From positions 1 through 64,000 of the forward strand of contig JACOND010000003.1 in assembly GCA_014323935.1 (NCBI GenBank): 64,000 nucleotides of DNA, given 5' to 3'. This DNA is from Bdellovibrionales bacterium (GTDB lineage Bacteria; Bdellovibrionota; Bdellovibrionia; Bdellovibrionales; UBA1609). The notes beneath the pieces are model-generated. The model was given only the letters and a program-made list of their open reading frames with translations. It was not told the origin of the DNA and did not search any database. Positions 50,824-61,092 of this stretch are shown here, in pieces. A program made the translations under genes and the position numbers. Each line of letters starts with the position of its first letter. Position 1 is the first letter of the stretch.

Positions 50824-51566
50824 TGGTTGATATTAAAGATATTCAAAGCAAGTTTACACAAATTAAAAATAAAGGTTATGTGATTAGTACTAAACCCACA
50901 GCTAAAAAAAATGATGGTGCCGTTGGAAATACCTTAAAAGAGAATTAGGAATAAGAGAAAATAATAAGAAATTGCCATATTATAAGGGATGGGAAATAAA
51001 GTCTCATAGAGAAAAGTCAAATTCTTAGATTTCACTCTTTTCATTGAAACCCGACTCTCAAAATTCAGATACTTATAGGCTTAAGAAATGGGAAAAGTAT
51101 GATGAGGAGTATCCTCATATCAAATGCCTAAGAAACTCAATATATGGTCATTACGAAACTTGTGTATATTCCAATTGTTATATGAAACTAAAAATCAGTA
51201 AAAAAGAAAAAAAGATAGTATTACAAGTAAAAGATCTGAATAAAAAAATAATTGATAGTACTGTTTACTGGACATTTAATAGTTTAAAGGAAGTGAGTTC
51301 TAAAAAGTTTCAATATATGATTTTTGTCAAAAGCTAAAGAAAAAATAATAAGAAATAAGATTCATTTCAAGTATATTTCTTTGAATGCTTTTCAAAATTT
51401 TGATTTCAACAATTTTATATCTATGCTAGAAAATGGTCTTATAAGGTATGACCATAGATGGGGAGTTTACAGATCTGGCAAAAACAAAGGAAAACCACAT
51501 AATCATGGAGGAGGATTTAGAATCCAAAAAAGTAAAATTAAAGATTTTTTTTTCACAAAACTTTGA
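50824..51566 (+). pseudogene. MvaI/BcnI-like restriction endonuclease, disrupted
   Basis: IQSKFTQIKNKGYVISTKPTAKKNDGAVGNTLK / RELGIRENNKKLPYYKGWEIKSHREKSNS*ISLFSLKPDSQ... / later frameshift at 51330. Confidence 0.65.
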
Positions 51567-51781
51567 GTTATGAAGTAAAATAATTTACTTATCTTTATGA
51601 AAGAAAAAAACAAGATTACTTAAAAATCTAACTTTTTTGTATTTATTTTCAAATACTTCTTTATAGTAAAGTATAATAATCCTAACATTCTTTCTCTAAA
51701 TTATCCTTTTAAACAGAACCTATAAAAAAGTAAAATTCATTTTGAATTTTTTAACATAAATAACTAAGCTCATTCACTATA

Positions 51782-52990
51782 TTATAAATTATTATTACAA
51801 ATCATACTTAACCAGACTTTAAAAGATAGAGAGGGCAGTTTGTACTCTCCTCTATTTCTACTAACAATGATAATTCCCTTATCCTTTAAGGCTTTTAAAG
51901 CATTATTAATTGTATATTCCTTCATATGTTTTGATAGTTTTTCTATAATTGATTTTCTAGAAAACCACACTTCACTACTTACAGCCATAAAATATAACAA
52001 CTGTCTATAGTCTTCAGAACTAATCTGATTATACATTATGTTATTAAAAAGTTTTTCTCCTAACTGTTTTAAAGCCTCTTTATTTTTATCAAAAATCCCT
52101 CTTTCAACATCATCAAGATCAATATAATCATCTTTATCTTCTTCAAAAGAATTATAGGCAAACTGTTGCAAAAAATAAGGGTACCCTTCAGAAAATTTAG
52201 CAATATTCTCTTTAGCTTTTTTATCTATTTTAATACTTCTTCCTTTTTCACAAGCTTCTTTGATTCCTATATCAATAACAGACAACCGTTCTTCTAAACT
52301 CAAAATTTTTAATTTCAAAACATGAAAAATTCTAACAACAGATTCATGCCCTTCCCTTAACCTATCTATAGTTTCTGGTAAACCAGCTAGTCCAAAACAT
52401 ACCCTATTACAACCTAACTCAGTCAACTTTTCACTTAATAACTTAAGCAAAGCTCCAAGATTAGCAGATGCTTGAGGTTTATCATCTTCATCAACTAAAA
52501 TAAATATACCTTTATTTTCTTCTTTTGATAGGCATTTCTTTAATAAGAGTGCTAGATTATTAATAACTTCATAATTATCTAATTTTTGTTCTTTATAAGA
52601 AAAATAAGATGTTTCAATTTTTTTAAAAAAATTAAGAACATCTTGTTTTTGTTTACCAAGGAAACTTTTACTGTCTATAGAAATCTTTAGCTCTTTAATT
52701 ATTTTATTTACTATATTTGCAACAGTATAGTTATTTTCTAAATCAATTTTAAAAGTCAGAATATCAAATCCATTTTCTTCAACAAAAACCTGCTCTGCTA
52801 AATATTTTGAATATAAAATTAAAGAAGATTTACCAATTCCTCTTTCCCCCTGAATTAAGAAATGCTGAGGATTTCCTCTTATAGTTTGAAATAAGTATGA
52901 TTCTATAGAATTTATTTCATTCACTCTTCCAGAAAACATACCCGGATGAACTATGCTTCCTGGTTTAAAAGGATTATACTTATGTTTCAT
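51782..52990 (-). CDS. AAA_16/Orc1-Cdc6-like ATPase
   Basis: FSGRVNEINSIESYLFQ, LIQGERGIGKSSLIL, GIFILVDEDD; C-terminal winged-helix-like region. Confidence 0.8.
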   Translation of the reverse strand: MKHKYNPFKPGSIVHPGMFSGRVNEINSIESYLFQTIRGNPQHFLIQGERGIGKSSLILYSKYLAEQVFVEENGFDILTFKIDLENNYTVANIVNKIIKELKISIDSKSFLGKQKQDVLNFFKKIETSYFSYKEQKLDNYEVINNLALLLKKCLSKEENKGIFILVDEDDKPQASANLGALLKLLSEKLTELGCNRVCFGLAGLPETIDRLREGHESVVRIFHVLKLKILSLEERLSVIDIGIKEACEKGRSIKIDKKAKENIAKFSEGYPYFLQQFAYNSFEEDKDDYIDLDDVERGIFDKNKEALKQLGEKLFNNIMYNQISSEDYRQLLYFMAVSSEVWFSRKSIIEKLSKHMKEYTINNALKALKDKGIIIVSRNRGEYKLPSLSFKVWLSMICNNNL

Positions 52991-52994
52991 TTTA

Positions 52995-53024
52995 AATTGC
53001 TAATAATTGCTAATAATTGCTAAT
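52995..53024. repeat. Three tandem copies of a 10-bp unit AATTGCTAAT upstream of the AAA ATPase
   Basis: aattgctaat aattgctaat aattgctaat read directly. Confidence 0.95.
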
Positions 53025-53323
53025 AAATCAATAAGAATATAAAATAATTTCTAGCTGAACTTTAATTTATAACTTAAAAAATGCCCAAAAATAAAGTTTG
53101 ATATTTAATTAGTACAATTAATTTTATTTTTATGATAGAAAGTCGTCTTATAAAGTAGAACCATAGGTGTGGAGTTCCAAAGGACTTGTAAAAAAAACAT
53201 CATTCTTTGAATATTTCTCAACATTTCAAATATTACTTAATGAATAATCCTTACTATTTAGTTGGTTTAGAAGGATTATTTTGATAACTGAATGCAGGTA
53301 ACTGTTTTTGTTGAATAGGCAAA

Positions 53324-53644
53324 CTAATTACAATAAGCAGTATTTCCAATTTTACTGCAGGATGTTCCATCACTGCCGTAGGTAGTATTTCCAATTGTTG
53401 TGTAAGAGCTTCCATCACTACCATAAGTGGTATTTCCAATTGTTGTATAAGAGCTTCCATCACTGCCATAGGTAGTATTTCCAATTGTCGTATAAGAGCT
53501 TTCATCACTGCCATAGGTAGTATTTCCAATTGTCGTATAAGAGCTTCCATCACTGCCATAAGTGGTATTTCCAATTGTCGTGTAAGACTCAGAAAAGATC
53601 GACGGACTCAAAAAAGACAAAATTAAAGCTATTAAAATTTTCAT
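53324..53644 (-). CDS. Secreted tandem-repeat protein (15-aa unit SYTTIGNTTYGSDGS)
   Basis: Signal peptide MKILIALILSFLSPSIFSE; five 45-nt repeats plus a degenerate Cys-containing C-terminal unit SCSKIGNTAYCN. Confidence 0.75.
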   Translation of the reverse strand: MKILIALILSFLSPSIFSESYTTIGNTTYGSDGSSYTTIGNTTYGSDESSYTTIGNTTYGSDGSSYTTIGNTTYGSDGSSYTTIGNTTYGSDGTSCSKIGNTAYCN

Positions 53645-53953
53645 AAGGCACCTCTTTTTATTTTCTAAAAGTATACATCAAATTACATGTTTTACCTAAT
53701 TTTTTTTATTAAGATTTTTAAGAGTTGTAGGATTAATCTAAAACTTAGGACTAAAAACTTGAACTGTTTTAGAATTTTTTTCAGAAATTTAAGATTTTAA
53801 ATTACCCCTTAAGTTAAAAACTCTTAGTATCTTAACTATTAATTTACTAATTTAGAATCAGCTTTTTATTTGTTTTTAATATAAAATAATAATTTTTCTT
53901 GATTTTAAGCTTTATTTAATTATAAACTTAGAAAAATATACAGGGTAAAAGTT

Positions 53954-54916
53954 ATGTATAAAAAGAGTTTGTTTATTTTTTTTTCAATTGTAAGTTTTTC
54001 TAGTTTTTCTGAAAAAGATATTAAAGGAAATATAATCATCAATAATGAAGCCAACTCTTTATCAAACAACAATAACAGTGAAAATATAATTAAAGCTCCT
54101 GCTTTAGTCCCATCTAGTTCAAATCAATTACGAGAACTTAGAAAATCACAAGAGATTGAAACAGAAGATTCTATTTTACTAGAATTAGAAAAACAAAGAA
54201 TCTCAGATGAAAAAGCAAGGTTTAATAAACTTTTCTCAAAAGAAGCTCCCTCTTCAAAAGCAAATCTTCTTCATTCAGAAAGCTCTGAAAGTAATTCTTT
54301 CCTTAAAAGAAATCCTTTTTTTGGAGAAAAATCTTTTATCTCTTTAGGAGCTGGAGTCATTTTTCACCCTTATGTTAAAAATGTAAACTCCACAGAATTC
54401 CCTACTCTTATTGTTTCCTTAGGAAATTATACTTATAACGAGCAAATCATTTTTAATTTAATTGCATTTTATTCCACACATTATCTAAAAGAATCTAGTA
54501 AAATTTTTCAAAATACCGATATAAGAGAAAGAGTTCAGGAACCTGCTATTGCTATGGATATTAAATGGTCTTTACTCAAAGGAAAAACAAAACCTTATAT
54601 AGGATTAACAGGAGCTTTGTTTGCAAGAAAATGGTCTCTCGTAGATAGATTGGGAAGTAGTGATCTTACGAATCAACAAAGAGTTATTTATAAAGATGTA
54701 GGAAATAAGAATTTTCTCATTTCACTCAATGGAGGTCTTGTTTTAGGAGCTGATATTATTTTAGAAAAAAATCTAGGTTTAAATGTAGATATAAGATATT
54801 ATGTAAATTTTTATACAGAAAATAGAAAAACCTTATCCCAATATTTAACGTCAGAAGCCATCTTAGATGAAGTAGATGTCATTCTCTCATCTATTAAGCT
54901 AAAATACTTCTTTTAA
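53954..54916 (+). CDS. Outer membrane beta-barrel domain protein
   Basis: Signal peptide KKSLFIFFSIVSFSSFS; barrel-like C-terminal half ending IKLKYFF. Confidence 0.6.
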   Translation: MYKKSLFIFFSIVSFSSFSEKDIKGNIIINNEANSLSNNNNSENIIKAPALVPSSSNQLRELRKSQEIETEDSILLELEKQRISDEKARFNKLFSKEAPSSKANLLHSESSESNSFLKRNPFFGEKSFISLGAGVIFHPYVKNVNSTEFPTLIVSLGNYTYNEQIIFNLIAFYSTHYLKESSKIFQNTDIRERVQEPAIAMDIKWSLLKGKTKPYIGLTGALFARKWSLVDRLGSSDLTNQQRVIYKDVGNKNFLISLNGGLVLGADIILEKNLGLNVDIRYYVNFYTENRKTLSQYLTSEAILDEVDVILSSIKLKYFF

Positions 54917-54921
54917 AAAAA

Positions 54922-55641
54922 CTATAAAGTACGTTGCTTTAAAATAAGTTTTGTCTTTTCTTCTGGTAATTTAAAAACAACTTCAAAAGGGGTGTTAATT
55001 TGACTATCAAAAGTAACAATAAAATCTTTTTGATTTCCTTCATTTCCTTGTTCATTTAAATTAAAAAATCTTATTGTTTTTAAGAACCAGCGAGACATAA
55101 GAGCTGTAGAAGATTTATAAAAACGAACATAAGTTTCCATTTCTTCAAATTCAAAAAAACGTTGATCTGCTTGAGCCATCAGCTGATTTTTAGGAATAAA
55201 AAAAGGACCTAATTGCAAGTCTTCATTTAAGCGACAGGGGGATTGAACAAGCATTCGACCAGGATCTCCATTAATACTTATCCCTAAAGCAAAAAAAGAA
55301 AACTCCACATGAGAAAAAACATCACATAAAAAACCATATTCTTGAGTTTGTGGATTAGGAATTAAAAAACTACCTATATAAAAATTTAACACACCTTCTT
55401 CTTCAAAACTTACAATATTTTCAAAAATAAATTCACTGGGATTTCTTATCACTTCCTTAGAAGAAACATTTAATAAAATTTCTTCAGATTCCTCTGCTAA
55501 ACCTCGATCATAAATAGGCTTCCATGACACATAAAGATTTTGTTTCCAAGAGTTTAGACCAAAAAATAAACCCAAAGCAAAAAATAAAGTTAAAGTGATT
55601 ACAATTAAAAAGCTTCTTTTAATTTTTTTTCTTGAAATCAT
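54922..55641 (-). CDS. Hypothetical membrane-anchored protein
   Basis: N-terminal TM FLIVITLTLFFALGLFFGL; no family recognised. Confidence 0.45.
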   Translation of the reverse strand: MISRKKIKRSFLIVITLTLFFALGLFFGLNSWKQNLYVSWKPIYDRGLAEESEEILLNVSSKEVIRNPSEFIFENIVSFEEEGVLNFYIGSFLIPNPQTQEYGFLCDVFSHVEFSFFALGISINGDPGRMLVQSPCRLNEDLQLGPFFIPKNQLMAQADQRFFEFEEMETYVRFYKSSTALMSRWFLKTIRFFNLNEQGNEGNQKDFIVTFDSQINTPFEVVFKLPEEKTKLILKQRTL

Positions 55642-55703
55642 AATTCCATAAGTTAAATAATTTTAAATATTAACACAATAAATCTTTTTTTTCAAAAAAA
55701 TAT

Positions 55704-56909
55704 TTATTTATTTGAATTATATTTTTTCATCTCTTCGACAAGGGCTAAACTTCCTATTTTAGCTAACCAACTATAAACATTTTCCATAACCATGCCTTTA
55801 ACTGTGATTTCTAAATCACTCATACAAAACCTTTTATAAACTGCACCAGGACTATTTAAGTTCGTTTTACTGCCTTCTTTTTTATGGCTTCTTAAAAAAC
55901 CTCCTACAACTTGAGTTCCTATCATATAAACAACAGGTTCTGTACTTTGATGATCTCTGTCATGAAGACTGGTAGGAATTCCCTCCTGAATAATAATCTC
56001 ATCTTTTTTTACATCTCCTTTAGTTGCCTTCATTTTTTTTCTTAGTTTATAAGTCCAATGATTTAAATCGTCTAAATTTTGAATGGGAATAACACCTAAA
56101 CCATAAGTTCCTGAATTATTCTTTATAAAAAGATAAGGAATTTCTTGGATAAAAAATCCTTGATATTGCTTTTTTAAAAAATCAATCATCTCGTTAGAAG
56201 AGTCTTTGAGTTTTTTCTGACTTAGAGGAGATTCCACATCAAAAGGAGAAAATAAGCGGGTTTCTATTTGTAAATACCAAGAATCTATTTTTAAAATCTC
56301 TGCAAATTCCTTTATTAGTAAATTATAGGCTTGAAAAAAATGATGTTTTTTTCTGAATAACCAACCCATAGAAAAGGGAGGAAAACAAGTAAGCTCTTGA
56401 GGAAGATTATAATGAACTGAAAAATCATTATTACTTATAATGATATCTCCTTTAACATTTTTTAAGATTTCTACTTCAATTTCTTGTCCTGTAGCTGTTA
56501 AAATTCTTTGTGGAGATAAGATCGTTTTACCTGGAACACATACAATAACTTGAAAACCCGCTTTTTCTATTAAAGACCGAATAACGTAAACATTATCCCA
56601 ATAGTATAGGTTCTTTGTATGCTCTTCTGTTAAAAGGAGTACAGTTTTAACTGATAAATTATATTTTTTAAAAAATTCTTTAATAAAAAGAGAAGCCTGT
56701 CTTTGATCCTCTTCACAAATATTATTAAAACCCGCAGGAAATAAATTAGCATCCACACAAGCTATTTTATACCCAGAATCCCTTATATCAAAACTCGAGT
56801 AAAAAGGAAAAACTTGCCCTTTACTTTTTTCTAAAAACCAATCTTGTAGGTCTTTAGAGTGATCAAGAATTTTTTGATGAATAAAAGCTCTAAAATTATC
56901 CTGACTCAT
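55704..56909 (-). CDS. gshA: Glutamate-cysteine ligase, proteobacterial GshA (ATP-grasp-like) type
   Basis: SSFDIRDSGYKIACVDANLFPAGFNNICEED, YLFIKNNSGTYGLGVIPI, KKDEIIIQEGIPT, GAVYKRFC. Confidence 0.85.
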   Translation of the reverse strand: MSQDNFRAFIHQKILDHSKDLQDWFLEKSKGQVFPFYSSFDIRDSGYKIACVDANLFPAGFNNICEEDQRQASLFIKEFFKKYNLSVKTVLLLTEEHTKNLYYWDNVYVIRSLIEKAGFQVIVCVPGKTILSPQRILTATGQEIEVEILKNVKGDIIISNNDFSVHYNLPQELTCFPPFSMGWLFRKKHHFFQAYNLLIKEFAEILKIDSWYLQIETRLFSPFDVESPLSQKKLKDSSNEMIDFLKKQYQGFFIQEIPYLFIKNNSGTYGLGVIPIQNLDDLNHWTYKLRKKMKATKGDVKKDEIIIQEGIPTSLHDRDHQSTEPVVYMIGTQVVGGFLRSHKKEGSKTNLNSPGAVYKRFCMSDLEITVKGMVMENVYSWLAKIGSLALVEEMKKYNSNK

Positions 56910-57889
56910 TTTTTTATATTTTTATCATTTTGAGATAAAAGTTTTACAATTTTTTGAGATTTTTTATTATAAAAATCTTCAAACTCTTTTGACTTTTCTT
57001 GTGTGACTAAAGACATGCCTATTTTTAAACTATTATCAATGCTTTTTTTATACTGCTTTTTATTTTCTATTTGAGACAAAACAAAAATCAACTGATGAAA
57101 GAGCTTATCTAGTTCCTTCTTTGCTTGATCTGACCACGTCTTATCTTTTACAAATAAAGATTGAAGGAGATAGAGTTGATGATAGTAAAAAGAGACAATA
57201 AAAACTTTAGGAGAAATATGTTCTTGTTTTACATAAGATTTCCCCATTAAGTAAAAAAGACGACTGATATCCTGTTTTATTTTATCTTCTGACTTTAAAA
57301 CTTTTTTATATTCTAAAATCCTATTTAAACTTAAAGATTTATAAGTTTCCGCTAAATTTAATTTTCCCTGTTTAGCCCAAGCTAAAGACAAACGAGCGGG
57401 ATAAAGAATATGCTTCGTTTCAAAAGGCAAAAATTGAAGATTTCTTTCTAAATCTTTTAAAGAAGATAAAGAGAGAGTAAATTCTCCCAAACACTCATAA
57501 ACAAAGCTGATTTCTAAAAGGGTTCGAGCTTGAAACTCTTTAAATCTTTTAAAAGACTTATTTAAAACCGAACGAAAACGAAATAAAGCTTTTTGACATT
57601 CTCCTGCGGATTTATAGGCCAAACCTGCATTATAAAGAGACAAGATTTGAGCTGAAGAATCCTTTAAACTTAAAGATAAGGAATCATAAAGTTTAGCCGC
57701 ACTTTTAAACTGTTTCCTTTCCATAAGTTTAAAGGATTCTTCTAATTGTTTAACTTGAAATTCACTCATCTGAGATTTTGTAACTGTTTTGTAGCTTGAG
57801 TTACAAGCTATTAAAAAAAATATAAAAACGAAAAGAAAAGCTTTAAAAAACATAAAATAAAAGATACATAAAATTTTTATAAAGAGCAA
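56906..57889 (-). CDS. TPR-like lipoprotein
   Basis: Lipobox FFLIAC; AAKLYDSLS..ILSLYNAGLAYKSAGECQKALFRFRSVL. Confidence 0.6.
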   Translation of the reverse strand: MLFIKILCIFYFMFFKAFLFVFIFFLIACNSSYKTVTKSQMSEFQVKQLEESFKLMERKQFKSAAKLYDSLSLSLKDSSAQILSLYNAGLAYKSAGECQKALFRFRSVLNKSFKRFKEFQARTLLEISFVYECLGEFTLSLSSLKDLERNLQFLPFETKHILYPARLSLAWAKQGKLNLAETYKSLSLNRILEYKKVLKSEDKIKQDISRLFYLMGKSYVKQEHISPKVFIVSFYYHQLYLLQSLFVKDKTWSDQAKKELDKLFHQLIFVLSQIENKKQYKKSIDNSLKIGMSLVTQEKSKEFEDFYNKKSQKIVKLLSQNDKNIKK

Positions 57890-58015
57890 ACTTTTTAAAG
57901 CTTCTGTAAAATTAAAAAAAGAGACTCCTAGAATGAAAAATATCTATTTGAATCCTTTTTTTCTTGTAAAAAAATGAAAAAGTTTTAATATGCCTATGAA
58001 AAAAAGAGGTTTTTT

Positions 58016-59293
58016 ATGGAAAGTATTGTTAAAGAAACAAAGGGATTAAAAAGAAAGCTTGAACTCAAAATAACAGAAAAAGAAGTCGACCGTTGTTTTT
58101 TAAGAAACTATCAAAAAATAAAACAAAAAGTAACACTTCCTGGATTTAGAAAAGGAAAGGCTCCTTTAAGTGCGATAAAACAAAATTATAAAGATAAAGT
58201 TTTAAAAGAGGTTTTAGAGGATCTGTTTCACTCCCATTATCCTTCAGCTCTTAAAAATACAAAAACTCAAGTTGCAGGTCCTCCTCATCTCCTCAATTTT
58301 AATTTACAAGAAGGGAAAGAAGCTTCTCTTTTACTAGAAGTAGAAATCCATCCCACTGTAAAAGTAGAAAATTATCTTAATCTAGAGTTAGAAAAAGAAA
58401 AAATCTCCGTGAATGAAACTCAAGTTAAAGAAAGCCTTGAACGGCTCCGAGATTCTTATTCCCAGTTTGAAGAGAATTTAAATTATAAAGGTCCTTTAAA
58501 AAAAGGAGATTTTTGCACTTTAAATTTATCTGCTTTTAATTCAGAAAATATAAAAGTTTTAAACCAGGAAAATTTTTTAATTGAAATAGGACAAAATAAA
58601 TTGGGAGAAAAATTTGATGAAAAGCTTTTGGGTTTAACAAATGAGGAAGAAAGAGAATTTTCATTTCAATTTCCTGATTACATGTTACCCAGCTCACAAA
58701 ATCAAAATACAACTTTAAAGGTAAAAGTTAAACTCATAGCTTTTAAAAATAAGAAGATTCCTGAATTAAATGATGAATTTGCAAAGAAATTTAAAGTGAG
58801 TCACGTTGAAGAATTAAAAGAAAAAATAAAACAAGATTTGCAAAAAAATTTAGAACAAAAAGAACAAGAAAATCTAGAAAATCGTCTTTTAAAAACACTT
58901 GCTAAAAAGAACCCTTTAGAACTTCCTCAAACTTTAATTGAAGATCAAAAACAAAGATTAAAAGAAAATACAAAAAAACATCTTCAAATCTATAAGTTTT
59001 CTCCTAAAGATCAAGAAATTTATCTACAAAAACATGAAGAGGAATTTCAAAAAGAAGCCGTCTTTAGTTTGCATATAAGTTATCTTGTAGAACAACTTAT
59101 TAAAGACTTGAAGATACAAACCAATTCAGAAGATATTGAAAAGTCACTTAAAGAATCTTTTCCTAATAAAAATCCAGAAGACATGAAAAAAGAATTAGAG
59201 AAAAAAAATCACTGGAATCAGTTTCTCTCTCATTTAACTAGAAAAAAACTGATTTCTTACTTACTTGACCAGGCAAAAATTATTGAGAAATAA
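58016..59293 (+). CDS. tig: Trigger factor
   Basis: LKRKLELKITEKEVDRCF, VTLPGFRKGKAPLSAIKQNY, PELNDEFAKKFKVSHVEELKEKI. Confidence 0.93.
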   Translation: MESIVKETKGLKRKLELKITEKEVDRCFLRNYQKIKQKVTLPGFRKGKAPLSAIKQNYKDKVLKEVLEDLFHSHYPSALKNTKTQVAGPPHLLNFNLQEGKEASLLLEVEIHPTVKVENYLNLELEKEKISVNETQVKESLERLRDSYSQFEENLNYKGPLKKGDFCTLNLSAFNSENIKVLNQENFLIEIGQNKLGEKFDEKLLGLTNEEEREFSFQFPDYMLPSSQNQNTTLKVKVKLIAFKNKKIPELNDEFAKKFKVSHVEELKEKIKQDLQKNLEQKEQENLENRLLKTLAKKNPLELPQTLIEDQKQRLKENTKKHLQIYKFSPKDQEIYLQKHEEEFQKEAVFSLHISYLVEQLIKDLKIQTNSEDIEKSLKESFPNKNPEDMKKELEKKNHWNQFLSHLTRKKLISYLLDQAKIIEK

Positions 59294-60419
59294 GATTTTT
59301 TAAAACCTGAAGAGCTTGAGAAATTTCAGGATCTTCTATAGGATCTTCAAACTCTTTAAAAGAAGAAAGAGGGTTAGATAATACAATATCTGGTTGAACT
59401 CCTTTTTCGTTGATCAAATTTTCCAAAGGAGTTTGATACTCACCTACACTTAGTTTTAAAATATAGTCCTTTTTAAGAGGGAAAATAGATTGAAGCAAAC
59501 CTTTTCCAAAAGTTGTTCTTCCTACAACAACAGCTCGTTTGTTTTCTTTTAAAGCTGCTACAAAAACTTCACTCGAACTAGCTGAGAATTCATTAGCTAA
59601 AATAACTAAAGGAAAATCTCCTAAATAAGGGGCTTGATGAGCTTTAAATAATCTTTTTTCTTTTTCTGATTTAATTTTATAACTTGCAATAACGCCTTTT
59701 CTTAAAAATAAATCAGCTACTTTTATAGACTGATCAAAAACTCCTCCAGGATTATTTCTTACATCTATAAGTAAAGCTTTAATCTTTTTGTGTTTGAAAT
59801 AACTACTAATATCAAAAACTGTTTTATTTGAAAAAATATAAATTCTTAAATAAAAAATTCCTTTCTCAAACTCTTGAAAACGATTGAATTGAATTTTTAA
59901 GTACTGTGGCTGAATTCTTCTAGTAAAAGATTTGTTTCCTCTTAAAAAAAACAGTTTAAAAGATGTCTTCTTTTTAAAAAAATTCCTAAAATCTAAAACC
60001 GTCATATACTTTGTTGACTGTTCATTTAATTTTAAAATTTTATCTCCTGGTAAAAGACCTATTTTATGAGCAGGGGAATCTTTTAAAACAGATAAGACTA
60101 AAATAAAAGAATCTTTCCTTTCTACTTCTAAACCTAAACCAAAATATTCCCCTTGAGAGTATTTTTGAAGCTCTCTTAAATCTTTAGAAGTTAAAACTTG
60201 AGAGTAAGGATCTAAATTTAAAACCATCCCTTTAATAGCATGAGCAATTAGTTTTTCAGGAGAAGGAGATTTGAAGTGCTTTGTTTTAATCGTATGAAGA
60301 GCTTGAGCAAATAACTCTAAATAAGAATATGTCGTTGCAAAAGTGATAAAAGAAAAAAAAGCTAAAATAAAAAAAAAATGTTTTTTCTTTAGTTTTTTTT
60401 TGGGAGTTTTTTTTTTCAT
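59280..60419 (-). CDS. S41 family C-terminal processing peptidase
   Basis: PDZ region YFGLGLEVERKDSFILVLSVLKDSPAHKIGLLPGDKIL; LIDVRNNPGGVFDQSI; ANEFSASSSEVFVAAL..VVVGRTTFGKGLLQ. Confidence 0.92.
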   Translation of the reverse strand: MKKKTPKKKLKKKHFFFILAFFSFITFATTYSYLELFAQALHTIKTKHFKSPSPEKLIAHAIKGMVLNLDPYSQVLTSKDLRELQKYSQGEYFGLGLEVERKDSFILVLSVLKDSPAHKIGLLPGDKILKLNEQSTKYMTVLDFRNFFKKKTSFKLFFLRGNKSFTRRIQPQYLKIQFNRFQEFEKGIFYLRIYIFSNKTVFDISSYFKHKKIKALLIDVRNNPGGVFDQSIKVADLFLRKGVIASYKIKSEKEKRLFKAHQAPYLGDFPLVILANEFSASSSEVFVAALKENKRAVVVGRTTFGKGLLQSIFPLKKDYILKLSVGEYQTPLENLINEKGVQPDIVLSNPLSSFKEFEDPIEDPEISQALQVLKNLISQ

Positions 60420-60432
60420 AAAAGTTTACTTT

Positions 60433-61008
60433 TTAAATAGGATAAACTTCAATTTTATCATTTCCAAGTTCATAACGAAGGATATTTTCAATTGTAAACA
60501 AAGTTTCCATATAAGAGCTAGGACATCCTCCACAAGCTCCTTGATAAGAAATTTCAACTTTATTTCCTTTAAAAGAGACAACTTCTAAATCTCCTCCATC
60601 TGCTTGAAGCCCTGGCCGGATTGTTCGATCTAGAATCTCTTCAATTTTACATTCTTCTTCAGAAAGATTATCTCGCTTTTTTTTCTTTACTTTTTCCTCT
60701 TCTAACTGAAACGAAGGGTCATGTTTATCTCCCCACTTTTTAATAACTTGTTCCGCTTGTTTACTGATTTCATCAAATGAAAGCTTTCCGTCATGACTTA
60801 AACTCACTTGATTTTCAAAAATATGAAGTTGATAAACACCTGCAATACCAAAAAGCTCTTCTAAAAGCGGAAAGTTATCAACTTGTTTTTTTTCAGTAAC
60901 ACTCACTTTGCCTTCATTTTTGAGAGGAAAATTAACAACCAATTTAATAGCTAAAGGATTAGGAGTTTCCATAACACGAACTAAAATATCTTTGCTCTCT
61001 AGAGACAT
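60433..61008 (-). CDS. NifU/NfuA-like Fe-S scaffold protein
   Basis: N-terminal Nfu_N-like domain; ILDRTIRPGLQADGGDLEVVSFKGNKVEISYQGACGGCPSSYMTL-type CxxC motif. Confidence 0.88.
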   Translation of the reverse strand: MSLESKDILVRVMETPNPLAIKLVVNFPLKNEGKVSVTEKKQVDNFPLLEELFGIAGVYQLHIFENQVSLSHDGKLSFDEISKQAEQVIKKWGDKHDPSFQLEEEKVKKKKRDNLSEEECKIEEILDRTIRPGLQADGGDLEVVSFKGNKVEISYQGACGGCPSSYMETLFTIENILRYELGNDKIEVYPI

Positions 61009-61092
61009 AATCCCTATCTAACATAAGACAAGTAAAAAAAGAAGTCTTTTTAAAAAACAAAATTAAAAAAGGTTTTAACTTCTTTTTTAAAA

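Noticed and set aside
53254-53574. Second open frame through the 45-bp repeats
   Set aside because: A repeat length divisible by 3 keeps alternative frames open automatically; the signal-peptide frame (53324-53644) is the credible one.
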